DNA of 5,406 nt from Flavisolibacter sp. Lineage in GTDB: Bacteria > Bacteroidota > Bacteroidia > Chitinophagales > Chitinophagaceae. Within the stretch, counting starts at the first letter, position 1; each line of letters begins with the position of its first letter. The translations under genes and the position numbers were made by a program. Positions 1 through 5,406 of this stretch are shown here, piece by piece. The DNA lies in NCBI GenBank assembly GCA_017745135.1, contig JAGIAB010000230.1, positions 1 to 5,406 of the forward strand, in the 5' to 3' direction. Under the pieces are notes generated by a model. That model did no database searches, had not been told where the DNA came from, and saw only the letters and a list, made by a program, of their open reading frames with translations.

Positions 1-2
1 GT

Positions 3-308
3 GATGCACAGGGTACATCTATGGCTTCTCCTGTAGTGGCTGGTACTGCTGCATTCCTGAAGTCATATTTCCCCAAGCTCACTCCCAAACAACTCAAATA
101 TGCTATCGAGAAATCTGCCCAGGTGCCTGCTGAAAAAGTAAGGAAGCCAGGAACAGATGAGATGGTGCCAATGAGCGAACTGGCTGTTAATGGCGGTGTG
201 ATCAATGTGTATGAAGCGGCAAAGATCGCGGCATCACTGGAAAGCGGCGCTACGCCAGAGAAAAAGCCATCTAAGGTGAAACCGACGATGAAGAATAAGA
301 AAGGATAA
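3..308 (+). CDS. S8 (subtilisin-like) serine protease, C-terminal fragment
   Basis: This is the 3' end of a subtilase that hydrolyses peptide bonds with an Asp-His-Ser triad, probably an exported or cell-envelope enzyme. The reading frame is open to the left edge and reads DAQGTSMASPVVAG; the GTSMASP motif carries the nucleophilic serine, encoded by TCT at 18-20. The ATG at 21 inside this motif is an internal Met, not a start. The Asp and His motifs lie outside the window. After the motif comes the usual C-terminal helix (VVAGTAAFLKSYFPKLTPKQ) and then a segment (SELAVNGGVINVYEAAKIA) that matches the end of the S8 fold. The protein finishes with a short Lys/Pro-rich tail of about 20 residues instead of a type IX secretion C-terminal domain. 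The stop TAA is at 306-308, 24 bases before a terminator. The family call is firm; substrate and subfamily cannot be told. Confidence 0.93.
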   Translation, partial: DAQGTSMASPVVAGTAAFLKSYFPKLTPKQLKYAIEKSAQVPAEKVRKPGTDEMVPMSELAVNGGVINVYEAAKIAASLESGATPEKKPSKVKPTMKNKKG

Positions 309-332
309 TTGAATCCGATCCCAACTTAATAC

Positions 333-368
333 AAACTCCCCGGTTATTATGAGCCGGGGAGTTTTTTT
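333..368 (+). terminator. Rho-independent terminator of the S8 protease gene
   Basis: A perfect 11-bp stem, AAACTCCCCGG at 333-343 pairing with CCGGGGAGTTT at 354-364, encloses a 10-base loop and runs into seven T (362-368). It sits 24 bases after the protease stop codon. This makes the protease the last gene of its transcript and insulates the lipoprotein gene downstream. Confidence 0.92.
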
Positions 369-460
369 ACTCCCATACTCCTTTGACTTCCTCTTAACAA
401 CTTTGAGTTTGTGATCCGTTTAGGTTGACTAAAGCCAAAGAATCCGCCCTTCACCCATCC

Positions 461-495
461 TTTGTTTCAGAACAGCTAAATAGTGGATTTATTTG
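461..495 (+). promoter_or_regulatory. Weak candidate Bacteroidota-type promoter for the BACON lipoprotein gene
   Basis: The Bacteroidota housekeeping promoter is TTTG near -33 and TAnnTTTG near -7. Here TTTG at 461-464 is followed, 23 bases later, by TTTATTTG at 488-495, which matches the -7 box in all but its second base. Transcription would begin near 502 and leave a leader of about 40 bases before the ATG at 543. The spacing is at the long end and one conserved base is missing, so this is a suggestion only. No Shine-Dalgarno sequence precedes the ATG, as is common in this phylum. Confidence 0.2.
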
Positions 496-519
496 TGGAA
501 CGAAATCCAATCAAATTGG
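484..519. repeat. Two overlapping inverted repeats upstream of the lipoprotein gene
   Basis: TGGATTT at 484-490 pairs perfectly with AAATCCA at 503-509 (12-base loop), and CCAAT at 507-511 pairs with ATTGG at 515-519 (3-base loop). The two share bases 507-509, so they cannot both form fully at once. The first overlaps the candidate -7 box. They could be an operator or a structured 5' leader, but stems of this size also arise by chance in AT-rich spacers. Confidence 0.3.
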
Positions 520-542
520 CATACAAGCCTAAATCGTTCCCA

Positions 543-1911
543 ATGAAAAAAAATCTTAGTTTTCAGTCTGAGCCTTACCTCTTGTTTTCTTTATTCCTGT
601 CGTAAATCCGATTCAGCCTCTCCTGTATTGCAAGTGAATGGAAATAATCTGGAGATTCCGGTTGGAGGTGGCGAACAAGAACTACAGATAAGATCCGATC
701 GGGCATGGAAGATTGTCAGCCCGACTGATCTATCCTGGCTCATCATTAATACCCCTGAAGGAAAAGGTGATGCGATAGTAAAACTGTCTGCAACTTCCAG
801 TCAGGACCCATACGATCGCGTTGCCAATCTTCAACTGGAATCAACTGAGGGCACTGCCTCAAAACAATCCATCACAGTTACACAAAAAAGCCATGTTGCC
901 TGGAATAAAATCATCAAGAGCAATGCAGAGGAGCATCCGGAATCAATCATAAAAGCGATTGACGGTGGTTTTGTGGTGCTTACAACAGTCGGATCAGGCA
1001 GAACCTATATTCATAAATTAAGTGAAGATGGCAGCACCATTCAATGGACGAAAGCCATTGGTGGCGGAACTGGCAAACGGATCATCGCTGCTTATGGAGG
1101 CTATACCATAATTGGAATTGCAGCTAGCGGGGGATACAATGCAATGCAAATGACACGCTTAACTGCTGATGGACAAAAAGTGGAATGGCAATACGAACTG
1201 TATAACTGGCGCCAAAATTATGACATCACATCCTTTCAACTTACGAGTAAAGGCTATGTAGTAGCCGGCAGTACGAATTACGATTACGGTTCTTCTAATA
1301 TGTATATTGCCGGTTTAAGTGATGATGGTTTAGGCATTCTATGGGAAAAAGAGATAGACAAGGCAAATGCCGGAGAAAGGATCATTTCATTGGTTGAAAC
1401 TCCCGGCGGTTTCCTTATTACCGGTAGTATTCAACCTGGCAACTATCCCATTACATATATTGCGAAAATTGCCACAGCCGACCGTAAGATCATATGGGAG
1501 AAAACCATTGATAATGGTGAATCCAATGTGCCAGTATCCATAATCCCGAATGACGGCGGCTATATTGTAATGGGTAATAAGAATGCAGGCATGTTCATAG
1601 CCAAAGTAAGTGAGGAAAGCGTTCCATTGATCTGGGAAATGAATCTGATCGGCAAAAATTGTAATTCTGGCACACCACTCATTGCATCAGATGGTGGGTA
1701 TATATTCGTCAGTGAATCAGCAGAGGGATCAATCAGGAATTTCCATTTGAGCAAACTCAAAACAGATGGTCAAACCATTGCCTGGGAAAAAACTGTAAAG
1801 AACCTTTTCGCACCAACTACCATTTTTGAAACAACGGGTGGTTATATTACTGGCGGCAGCGGCAGCGATGAAGGCAAGGAAGCGCCCCGTATTGCATTGA
1901 TCAGGAAATGA
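543..1911 (+). CDS. BACON-domain, seven-repeat beta-propeller lipoprotein with a frame break in its signal peptide
   Basis: Probably an outer-membrane or cell-surface lipoprotein of unknown ligand. The long frame is open from 547 to the TGA at 1909-1911. Its first in-frame start-like codon is TTG at 628, already past the signal peptide. Upstream, that frame reads KKILVFSLSLTSCFLYSC, a hydrophobic leader with lipobox LYSC (Cys codon 598-600). The only fitting ATG (543-545) is one base out of phase because eight A follow it; with seven A the product is a 455-residue lipoprotein with Cys19. As written, the ATG frame stops at 603-605 after 20 codons. Counting from 628, residues 2-87 are a BACON domain (WKIVSP, WLIINT, ending SITVTQ), a fold often linked to glycan binding. 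Seven repeats of 42-52 residues follow, starting at W92, W140, W187, W239, W290, W336 and W386, most with a GG(Y/F) strand; this suggests a seven-bladed propeller. The gene stands alone between two terminators. The domain calls are solid; whether the gene is expressed is not. Confidence 0.85.
546..553 (+). repeat. A8 homopolymer directly after the start codon
   Basis: Eight consecutive A follow ATG 543-545. The tract length sets the frame: A7 gives MKKILVF and the full lipoprotein; A8 (as seen) stops after 20 codons at 603-605; A9 gives MKKKS and stops at once. Such tracts are known sites of replication slippage, RNA polymerase slippage and sequencing error. The sequence alone cannot say which applies here. 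Confidence 0.8.
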
Positions 1912-1967
1912 TTTCTATAACCGCAGGAACATAATTGAAGATCATGCATAATCTGTTTAAACATAGG

Positions 1968-1998
1968 AAATCGGGGTATCTTAAGAGCCCCGATTTTT
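1968..1998 (+). terminator. Rho-independent terminator of the BACON lipoprotein gene
   Basis: AAATCGGGG at 1968-1976 pairs perfectly with CCCCGATTT at 1988-1996 around an 11-base loop, followed by a T run to 1998. It lies 56 bases after the lipoprotein stop. On the opposite strand only three T follow the stem, so it would act poorly for the convergent minus-strand genes. A dedicated terminator supports the upstream frame being, or having recently been, a real transcription unit. Confidence 0.88.
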
Positions 1999-2172
1999 CC
2001 AGCAGGGTTTAAATCACGCATTGCTTAGTGGTGATCGTTTAGACCATTGTTGAAACAGCTCCAAACTATTACCTGTATTCATGTGATTGGGTTCACGAAT
2101 AACTTATCTCTATTTTCTTACAATGCCATTTATGAATTTGAAAAGTTTACTTATGCTGAACTCAGTCTACTT

Positions 2173-2616
2173 CTATTGAACCTTATCTACTTTCTCCTTT
2201 AGAAAGGCTATTGAAATTTTCGGAAGTTTAAGGACAATGTTATTCTGATTCAAAGTAGCATCTTTGCTGATAGAGCTTTCTTTAAGTGGAGAAATGGACT
2301 CATCAATAGTTACTATTATGAAATTTGCATTTGCTGTTTTAGCACAGGATAGCTTACTTATCCTTAATGTAGGCAGCTCAACTTCGACACATAAACTATC
2401 ATCATTAACAAGAAATTGCTTCTCGTAATAATCCAAACTTACATTTGATTCGTGTAAACTATCATTAAGTATAATCCTGTCATTTATTTTTATCTTGACA
2501 GGAAGCGTGTCATATTTCTCTGTAATATTTTTAATTAAGAGAGTTTGTTTTGTGCTGCAAGAATAAAAACAGATAGAAACAAAGGATAAGGCAAAAAATA
2601 TCAAAAGACGTGTCAT
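2173..2616 (-). CDS. Small putative lipoprotein of unknown function
   Basis: I do not recognise the family. The 147-residue product starts at ATG 2616-2614 with a classic lipoprotein leader: Thr2-Arg3, a hydrophobic core LLIFFALSFVSI, and lipobox FYSC with Cys20. After lipidation it would be anchored in the inner or outer membrane facing the periplasm or surface. The mature part (about 127 residues) is rich in alternating hydrophobic residues (TLLIKNI, VKIKINDRIIL, NFIIVTIDE, NIVLKLPKISIAFL), which suggests a beta-sandwich. Cys76 and Cys91 could form a disulfide. It lies 49 bases downstream of the other small exported gene on the same strand, so the two are probably co-transcribed. Hand counts of sampled 60-base blocks give about 28-32% G+C, against about 40-55% in the flanking genes, which hints at acquisition. 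No clear terminator follows its stop. Confidence 0.8.
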   Translation of the reverse strand: MTRLLIFFALSFVSICFYSCSTKQTLLIKNITEKYDTLPVKIKINDRIILNDSLHESNVSLDYYEKQFLVNDDSLCVEVELPTLRISKLSCAKTANANFIIVTIDESISPLKESSISKDATLNQNNIVLKLPKISIAFLKEKVDKVQ

Positions 2617-2665
2617 GAGCTAAGAATTAATACTCTTAAAGATTTTTGGTAAAATTTGAGGGGAT

Positions 2666-3091
2666 TTAAAAATTCCCGATTGAAAAATCTGTTATAAAAA
2701 AATCATCTTTCTTTTGTCTGAATATGATAAAGCCGTATGCTTCCCGATGTCTATGATAAATTTCAACAGTATACTTGTTCCTTTTCTTTGTAACGCTTTT
2801 TATTATGAAATTTGAACAATTGGAAATCTGCATGAATGATGAATCTGTGGTGATGTCAACATTTCTGCCATAGGCACTATCCAATTTACAGTTTGTAAAA
2901 TATCCATTCACATCAATAAAAATAATTGGAGCATCGCGGTATTTATCTAAGTGGAAGGTTTTCCTTGCATCTTCATATGTTAACAGTGAATGAAGAATTT
3001 TACAAGGTGCTTTTTGACTAAATGCCGATTTCCCAGTGACTATGATGCAAAATGAAAATAATAACGTAAACAATTGCTGTTTCGGGATCAT
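2666..3091 (-). CDS. Small secreted protein of unknown function
   Basis: I do not recognise the family. The product has 141 residues and starts at ATG 3091-3089. It carries a Sec signal peptide: Lys4, a hydrophobic stretch LFTLLFSFCIIVTG, and a likely signal peptidase I site after AFS (residues 23-25), leaving a mature protein beginning QKAPC. The mature part has three cysteines (30, 68, 92) and ends in short strand-like segments (KYTVEIYHR, YGFIIFRQ, DFFITDF), reminiscent of small periplasmic alpha+beta proteins, though that is only an impression. No lipobox is present, unlike its downstream partner. It is probably the first gene of a two-gene unit with the lipoprotein at 2173-2616. The 170 bases before it must hold its promoter, but I see no clean TTTG / TAnnTTTG pair there. 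A sampled block has about 33% G+C, lower than the neighbours. Confidence 0.78.
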   Translation of the reverse strand: MIPKQQLFTLLFSFCIIVTGKSAFSQKAPCKILHSLLTYEDARKTFHLDKYRDAPIIFIDVNGYFTNCKLDSAYGRNVDITTDSSFMQISNCSNFIIKSVTKKRNKYTVEIYHRHREAYGFIIFRQKKDDFFITDFSIGNF

Positions 3092-3261
3092 AATATTGTG
3101 ACTTTAATAATAGGGTTTACATTTAGGAGGTAGTTCAGCCAGCCGGTAAGATTTCGGTAAAAACAATTAGTAATTCTCTGGAAGCTTAAATAAACATGCA
3201 ATTATCACTGAGTATTTCATCTTCCCAATCATATAATATTAGAACTATCGTTAATGCATAC

Positions 3262-3885
3262 TCATGTTGTCTGAAACAATATCACCGCCACCTGTTCTGC
3301 ATTTCCATAAAACAAATACATATCCCCGATCCCCAATCCATAATAACCGGAATAGGCTCGTGAAATGAACTTCATCTTCCTTCCTTTGGAATCATGCACA
3401 ACTTCCTGCATTTGTATCCATCCAGGTTTTCCTCCCACCTGCTCAAATATCCTGGAGAGCATATTGGTATTGGGATCAGGGTGTCCATTTTTCCTGAAGT
3501 ATGTACGCAAATTCCGGAATGCTTCTTTTTCCTTCTGCCGGAATTGCTGATGATCTTCGGTGATCCTGAAATAAGTGCCCAGATCCGAGCGGAAGGAATA
3601 TTTTCCATCGATGATATCGAAGGCAACGGTATGATCGTTGATCAGACCATCATCCGTATACGCATTCATAGCCTCTTTTGTATTACCCGGGAACCATCCC
3701 AGCATATGCAATTTTCCTGTCCATCTCGCATTCAATACCTGGAGATCGATGGAGAAGAGCGGATCGAAATGTTCGGCGTGTTGATCAACCCGGTTGGCAA
3801 ACACTTCTTCAGGTGCAGGGAACAAGGTGATAAAGGAAGGGACCATGAACAAGAGGTTATTTACCACCAATATAATCAAAAACAA
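3262..3885 (-). CDS. Membrane-anchored or secreted protein, possible DUF1963 (YwqG)-like C-terminus; start uncertain
   Basis: The longest open version has 207 residues and begins at TTG 3885-3883; an in-frame ATG at 3846-3844 (Met14) would give 194. The N-terminus is a hydrophobic segment (FLIILVVNNLLFMVPSFITLF) acting as signal peptide or anchor. The body is soluble and rich in charged and aromatic residues. Near the C-terminus GGKPGWIQ (151-158), MKFISR (171-176) and GIGDMYLFYG (185-194) resemble the order of motifs I recall for DUF1963 proteins (GGxPxWIQ, then a Q/R strand, then GD..YxF). That family's role is unknown, and the match is from memory. Two tandem ATG codons at 3892-3887 are one base out of frame: they give an 11-codon peptide, while removing one T from the five at 3882-3878 would yield MMVVLIILVV joined to this frame. 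So the gene either starts later than expected or carries a frameshift. It is divergent from the DinB-fold gene, and no terminator follows it. Confidence 0.72.
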   Translation of the reverse strand: MFLIILVVNNLLFMVPSFITLFPAPEEVFANRVDQHAEHFDPLFSIDLQVLNARWTGKLHMLGWFPGNTKEAMNAYTDDGLINDHTVAFDIIDGKYSFRSDLGTYFRITEDHQQFRQKEKEAFRNLRTYFRKNGHPDPNTNMLSRIFEQVGGKPGWIQMQEVVHDSKGRKMKFISRAYSGYYGLGIGDMYLFYGNAEQVAVILFQTT

Positions 3886-3944
3886 CCATCATGAAAATTC
3901 ATACACAATAACCCTTAAATACCCTAACTTTAAAAGAAAAGCAC

Positions 3945-4763
3945 ATGATCAACAGAGCTAATCTTTTGATTCCTCCAGGCATGCAGGGCTATGTGAGCCG
4001 TGTCAAAGAAACCGATCCTATCGAGGCTATCAGTCGCAACACGAAACAATTCAGGAAACTCCTCAACGATATCCCCAAAAGCAAAGCCAGCTACGCCTAT
4101 GCGCCCGGTAAATGGACGCTCAAGGAGATGCTGCAACATATCATCGACGGTGAGCGTGTATTTGCATACCGCGCATTACATTTTGCACGAAAAGACACCA
4201 ATCCCCTTCCGGGTTTCGATGAGAACCAATGGGCCGATAATTCCCAGGCCAACAAGCGCAAATGGAAAGAACTGGTGAATGAATTTTTCATTCTGCGAGA
4301 GGCCAATGAAATGCTGTTCCGCAACCTGGATGAGCAACAACTCCACCATACCGGCACCGCCAATAACCACCAGGCAAGTGTAGCCACCCTGATATTTGTT
4401 TCAGCGGGTCACCTGGATCATCATATGTCCATCATTAAAGAAAGGTACCTGCAACCCTATCCTGCCGAGCCCAGCAAAAGCTCTACCAAAAGCAGGAAGA
4501 AAGCAGGAAAGAAAAAAGCCGAAGTACAGAAAAGCGCTCCCAAAAAGAAGGCAGCTCCCAAAGGCAAAACCCAAACAGGTAACCTGAAAAAGGATGTGGG
4601 CTTTGCCACACCTGGCAAATCTGCAAATGCAAAAGCTAAAACAAAAACGAAGGAAAAAGGAAAGTTGAAAGAGAAAAGAAAAGCCAATGCGAAACCAGCT
4701 CCCGCAAAACATAAACAACCTGTTACAAAAACAGCAAAGAAGAAACCTGTAAAAAAGAAATAA
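3945..4763 (+). CDS. DinB-fold protein with a lysine-rich histone-H1-like C-terminal tail
   Basis: Residues about 20-170 form a DinB/DfsB-type four-helix bundle (DinB_2-like), a family of metal-dependent proteins that includes thiol transferases. The expected metal ligands are visible: His65 in WTLKEMLQHIIDGE, and His156 plus His160 four residues apart in AGHLDHHMSIIKERY. Most members have about 150-180 residues, but this one continues with about 100 residues (173-272) of low-complexity sequence. That part contains about 35 Lys with Ala, Pro, Thr and Ser, patterns such as KKKAAPK and TAKKKPVKKK, and almost no acidic residues. It resembles bacterial H1-like tails that bind nucleic acid. The enzyme domain is cytoplasmic, having no signal peptide. 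The ATG at 3945 is preceded by A-rich AAAAGAAAAG, usual for this phylum. It is divergent from the gene at 3262-3885 with 59 bases between starts. The substrate is unknown; nucleic-acid binding by the tail is inference. Confidence 0.88.
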   Translation: MINRANLLIPPGMQGYVSRVKETDPIEAISRNTKQFRKLLNDIPKSKASYAYAPGKWTLKEMLQHIIDGERVFAYRALHFARKDTNPLPGFDENQWADNSQANKRKWKELVNEFFILREANEMLFRNLDEQQLHHTGTANNHQASVATLIFVSAGHLDHHMSIIKERYLQPYPAEPSKSSTKSRKKAGKKKAEVQKSAPKKKAAPKGKTQTGNLKKDVGFATPGKSANAKAKTKTKEKGKLKEKRKANAKPAPAKHKQPVTKTAKKKPVKKK

Positions 4764-4775
4764 ACCGGGCTCTGT

Positions 4776-4797
4776 AAAAAAACGGGCAAGCCCATCG
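4776..4797 (-). terminator. Candidate intrinsic terminator of the LytTR regulator gene
   Basis: Read on the minus strand, GATGGGCTTGCCCGT folds as a short stem with three G-C pairs and a CUUG tetraloop, extended outward by U-G, A-U and G-U pairs, and is followed by seven T (seven A at 4776-4782 on the plus strand). It begins about 20 bases after the regulator's stop codon. The stem is short, so strength is uncertain. No comparable T-run hairpin follows the convergent DinB-fold gene on the plus strand. Confidence 0.5.
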
Positions 4798-4817
4798 CTC
4801 TACTCTGGCGCTTTCCA

Positions 4818-5406
4818 TCATCGATCCATCCATTTTCGCAACAACGGAGCTTTCTCCCGGCTTACATCTATTTCCATTTTCAATGGTGATCTAACCTGGA
4901 TCATCAACTTCTGATTGCCATTGGGCTTAACGGACTGAATAGCGTTGATATGAATGATCGCCTGCCGGTTGGCCCTGAAAAAAAGCTGAGGGTCCAGCAC
5001 CTCCTCTATCTCATCCAGCGCGGAAAAATCATAGATATGCCTTTCTCCTCCAAATGTGTAAATATAATTCAGGTTGTCTTTTATGAATAGGGCAATATTA
5101 CTTGTTTCAACAGGCGTCCACTTATTATTGGAGTTGATGATAAACCGCTCTTTGTATTGTCTCGTTTTCCCTCCATTGGTGAAATAATTTATCAGGTATT
5201 TTATATCTACGGATTCAGGAAAAGCGCCTGAACGCCGGTCACGGACTTTGATGATGGCTTTTTTCAGATCATCCTCCTGAACAGGCTTTAACAGGTAATC
5301 AATGCCATTTACCTTGAATGCCCTGATGGCGTATTCCTCGTAGGCAGTACAAAATATGATAGGGCATTTCAACAGGAACTGATCGAATAATTCAAAACTA
5401 ATTCCG
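4818..5406 (-). CDS. LytTR-family response regulator, C-terminal part
   Basis: This is the output half of a two-component transcription regulator (LytR/AlgR type), normally phosphorylated by a LytS/YpdA-like membrane histidine kinase. The frame is open to the right edge, giving 195 residues here beginning GISFELFDQF; the true start and the phosphoacceptor Asp lie outside. A TTG at 5372-5370 is an internal Leu. The end of the receiver domain is clear: PIIFCTAY with the conserved Thr (residue 20), then GIDYLLKPV with the conserved Lys (residue 40) and cis-Pro. A linker of about 45 residues leads to the LytTR DNA-binding domain (about 86-194), recognised by RFIINSNNKW, IALFIKDNLNYIYTFGGERH, the signature LFFRANRQAIIHINAI and the closing DVSREKAPLLRKWMDR. 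It probably binds DNA as a dimer at short direct repeats. Any kinase partner would be outside the window. Stop TGA at 4820-4818. Confidence 0.93.
   Translation of the reverse strand, partial: GISFELFDQFLLKCPIIFCTAYEEYAIRAFKVNGIDYLLKPVQEDDLKKAIIKVRDRRSGAFPESVDIKYLINYFTNGGKTRQYKERFIINSNNKWTPVETSNIALFIKDNLNYIYTFGGERHIYDFSALDEIEEVLDPQLFFRANRQAIIHINAIQSVKPNGNQKLMIQVRSPLKMEIDVSREKAPLLRKWMDR

Noticed and set aside
628..630. TTG at 628 as the true start of the BACON protein
   Set aside because: A start there discards an intact in-frame lipoprotein signal peptide immediately upstream and has no ribosome-binding context; it is simply the first start-like codon after the frame break.
2123..2179. An 18-codon plus-strand open frame beginning ATG CCA TTT in the spacer between the convergent genes
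   Set aside because: Very short, no leader or start signal, overlaps the end of the convergent gene, and its composition looks like ordinary spacer.
2652..2677. GGGGATTTAAAAATTCCC as a terminator between the two small exported genes
   Set aside because: The stem has a bulge and a loop of about two bases, overlaps the stop codon of the upstream gene and has no T run on the minus strand.
3167..3232. A 21-residue minus-strand open frame (containing MKYSVIIACLF) upstream of the small secreted protein gene
   Set aside because: It looks faintly like a truncated signal peptide, but it is too short, has no mature part and no other support; chance cannot be excluded.
3394..3894. A 166-codon plus-strand open frame opposite the possible DUF1963-like gene
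   Set aside because: Its protein has no recognisable motifs, while the minus strand encodes coherent domain-like segments; judged an antisense shadow.
3925..3932. TAACTTTA as a -7 promoter box for the DinB-fold gene
   Set aside because: It lacks the final G and any TTTG at the -33 spacing, and it would leave a leader of only a few bases before the ATG.
4401..4795. Long minus-strand open frames rich in Phe/Leu opposite the lysine-rich tail
   Set aside because: They are the antisense shadow of the AAA/AAG/GCA-rich tail codons (read as Phe/Leu/Cys) and have no leader or spacing of their own.

Overview
The window looks like a piece of a Bacteroidota chromosome or metagenomic contig, most likely Chitinophagaceae or a close relative. 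This rests on a BACON-domain lipoprotein, short lipoproteins with hydrophobic leaders ending in a lipobox Cys, a LytTR-type response regulator, a DinB-fold protein with the HLDHHMSIIKERY helix typical of that phylum, and a lack of Shine-Dalgarno sequences. The family-level placement is inference. Nothing in the window points to a phage, plasmid, IS element or CRISPR array.

Layout, left to right. (1) The 3' end of a subtilisin-like (S8) serine protease, cut by the window edge just before its catalytic GTSMASP motif, closed by a strong intrinsic terminator. (2) A 234-base intergenic stretch with overlapping inverted repeats and a weak promoter candidate. (3) A lipoprotein gene encoding a BACON domain followed by seven Trp-anchored repeats, probably a seven-bladed beta-propeller. 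Its start codon and its signal peptide are in different frames, separated by a run of eight A directly after the ATG. With seven A the leader would be a textbook lipoprotein signal peptide. The gene ends at a second strong terminator. The 261 bases from 1912 to 2172 hold that terminator and nothing else I can support. (4) On the minus strand, an AT-rich pair of small exported proteins of unknown function (2666-3091, then 2173-2616), probably co-transcribed. (5) On the minus strand, a membrane-anchored or secreted protein with a possible DUF1963/YwqG-like C-terminus, whose upstream ATG-ATG pair is also one base out of frame. (6) Divergent from it, a DinB-fold protein with a roughly 100-residue lysine-rich, histone-H1-like tail. 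(7) Convergent with that, on the minus strand, the C-terminal part of a LytTR response regulator running off the right edge, with its own terminator.

The genes do not form one obvious pathway; they look like ordinary accessory loci with short transcription units. The most interesting signal is the A8 frame break in the propeller lipoprotein. It could be a phase-variable or slippage-controlled surface protein, a recent pseudogene, or a homopolymer sequencing error. The similar break at 3878-3882 makes the error explanation more likely.
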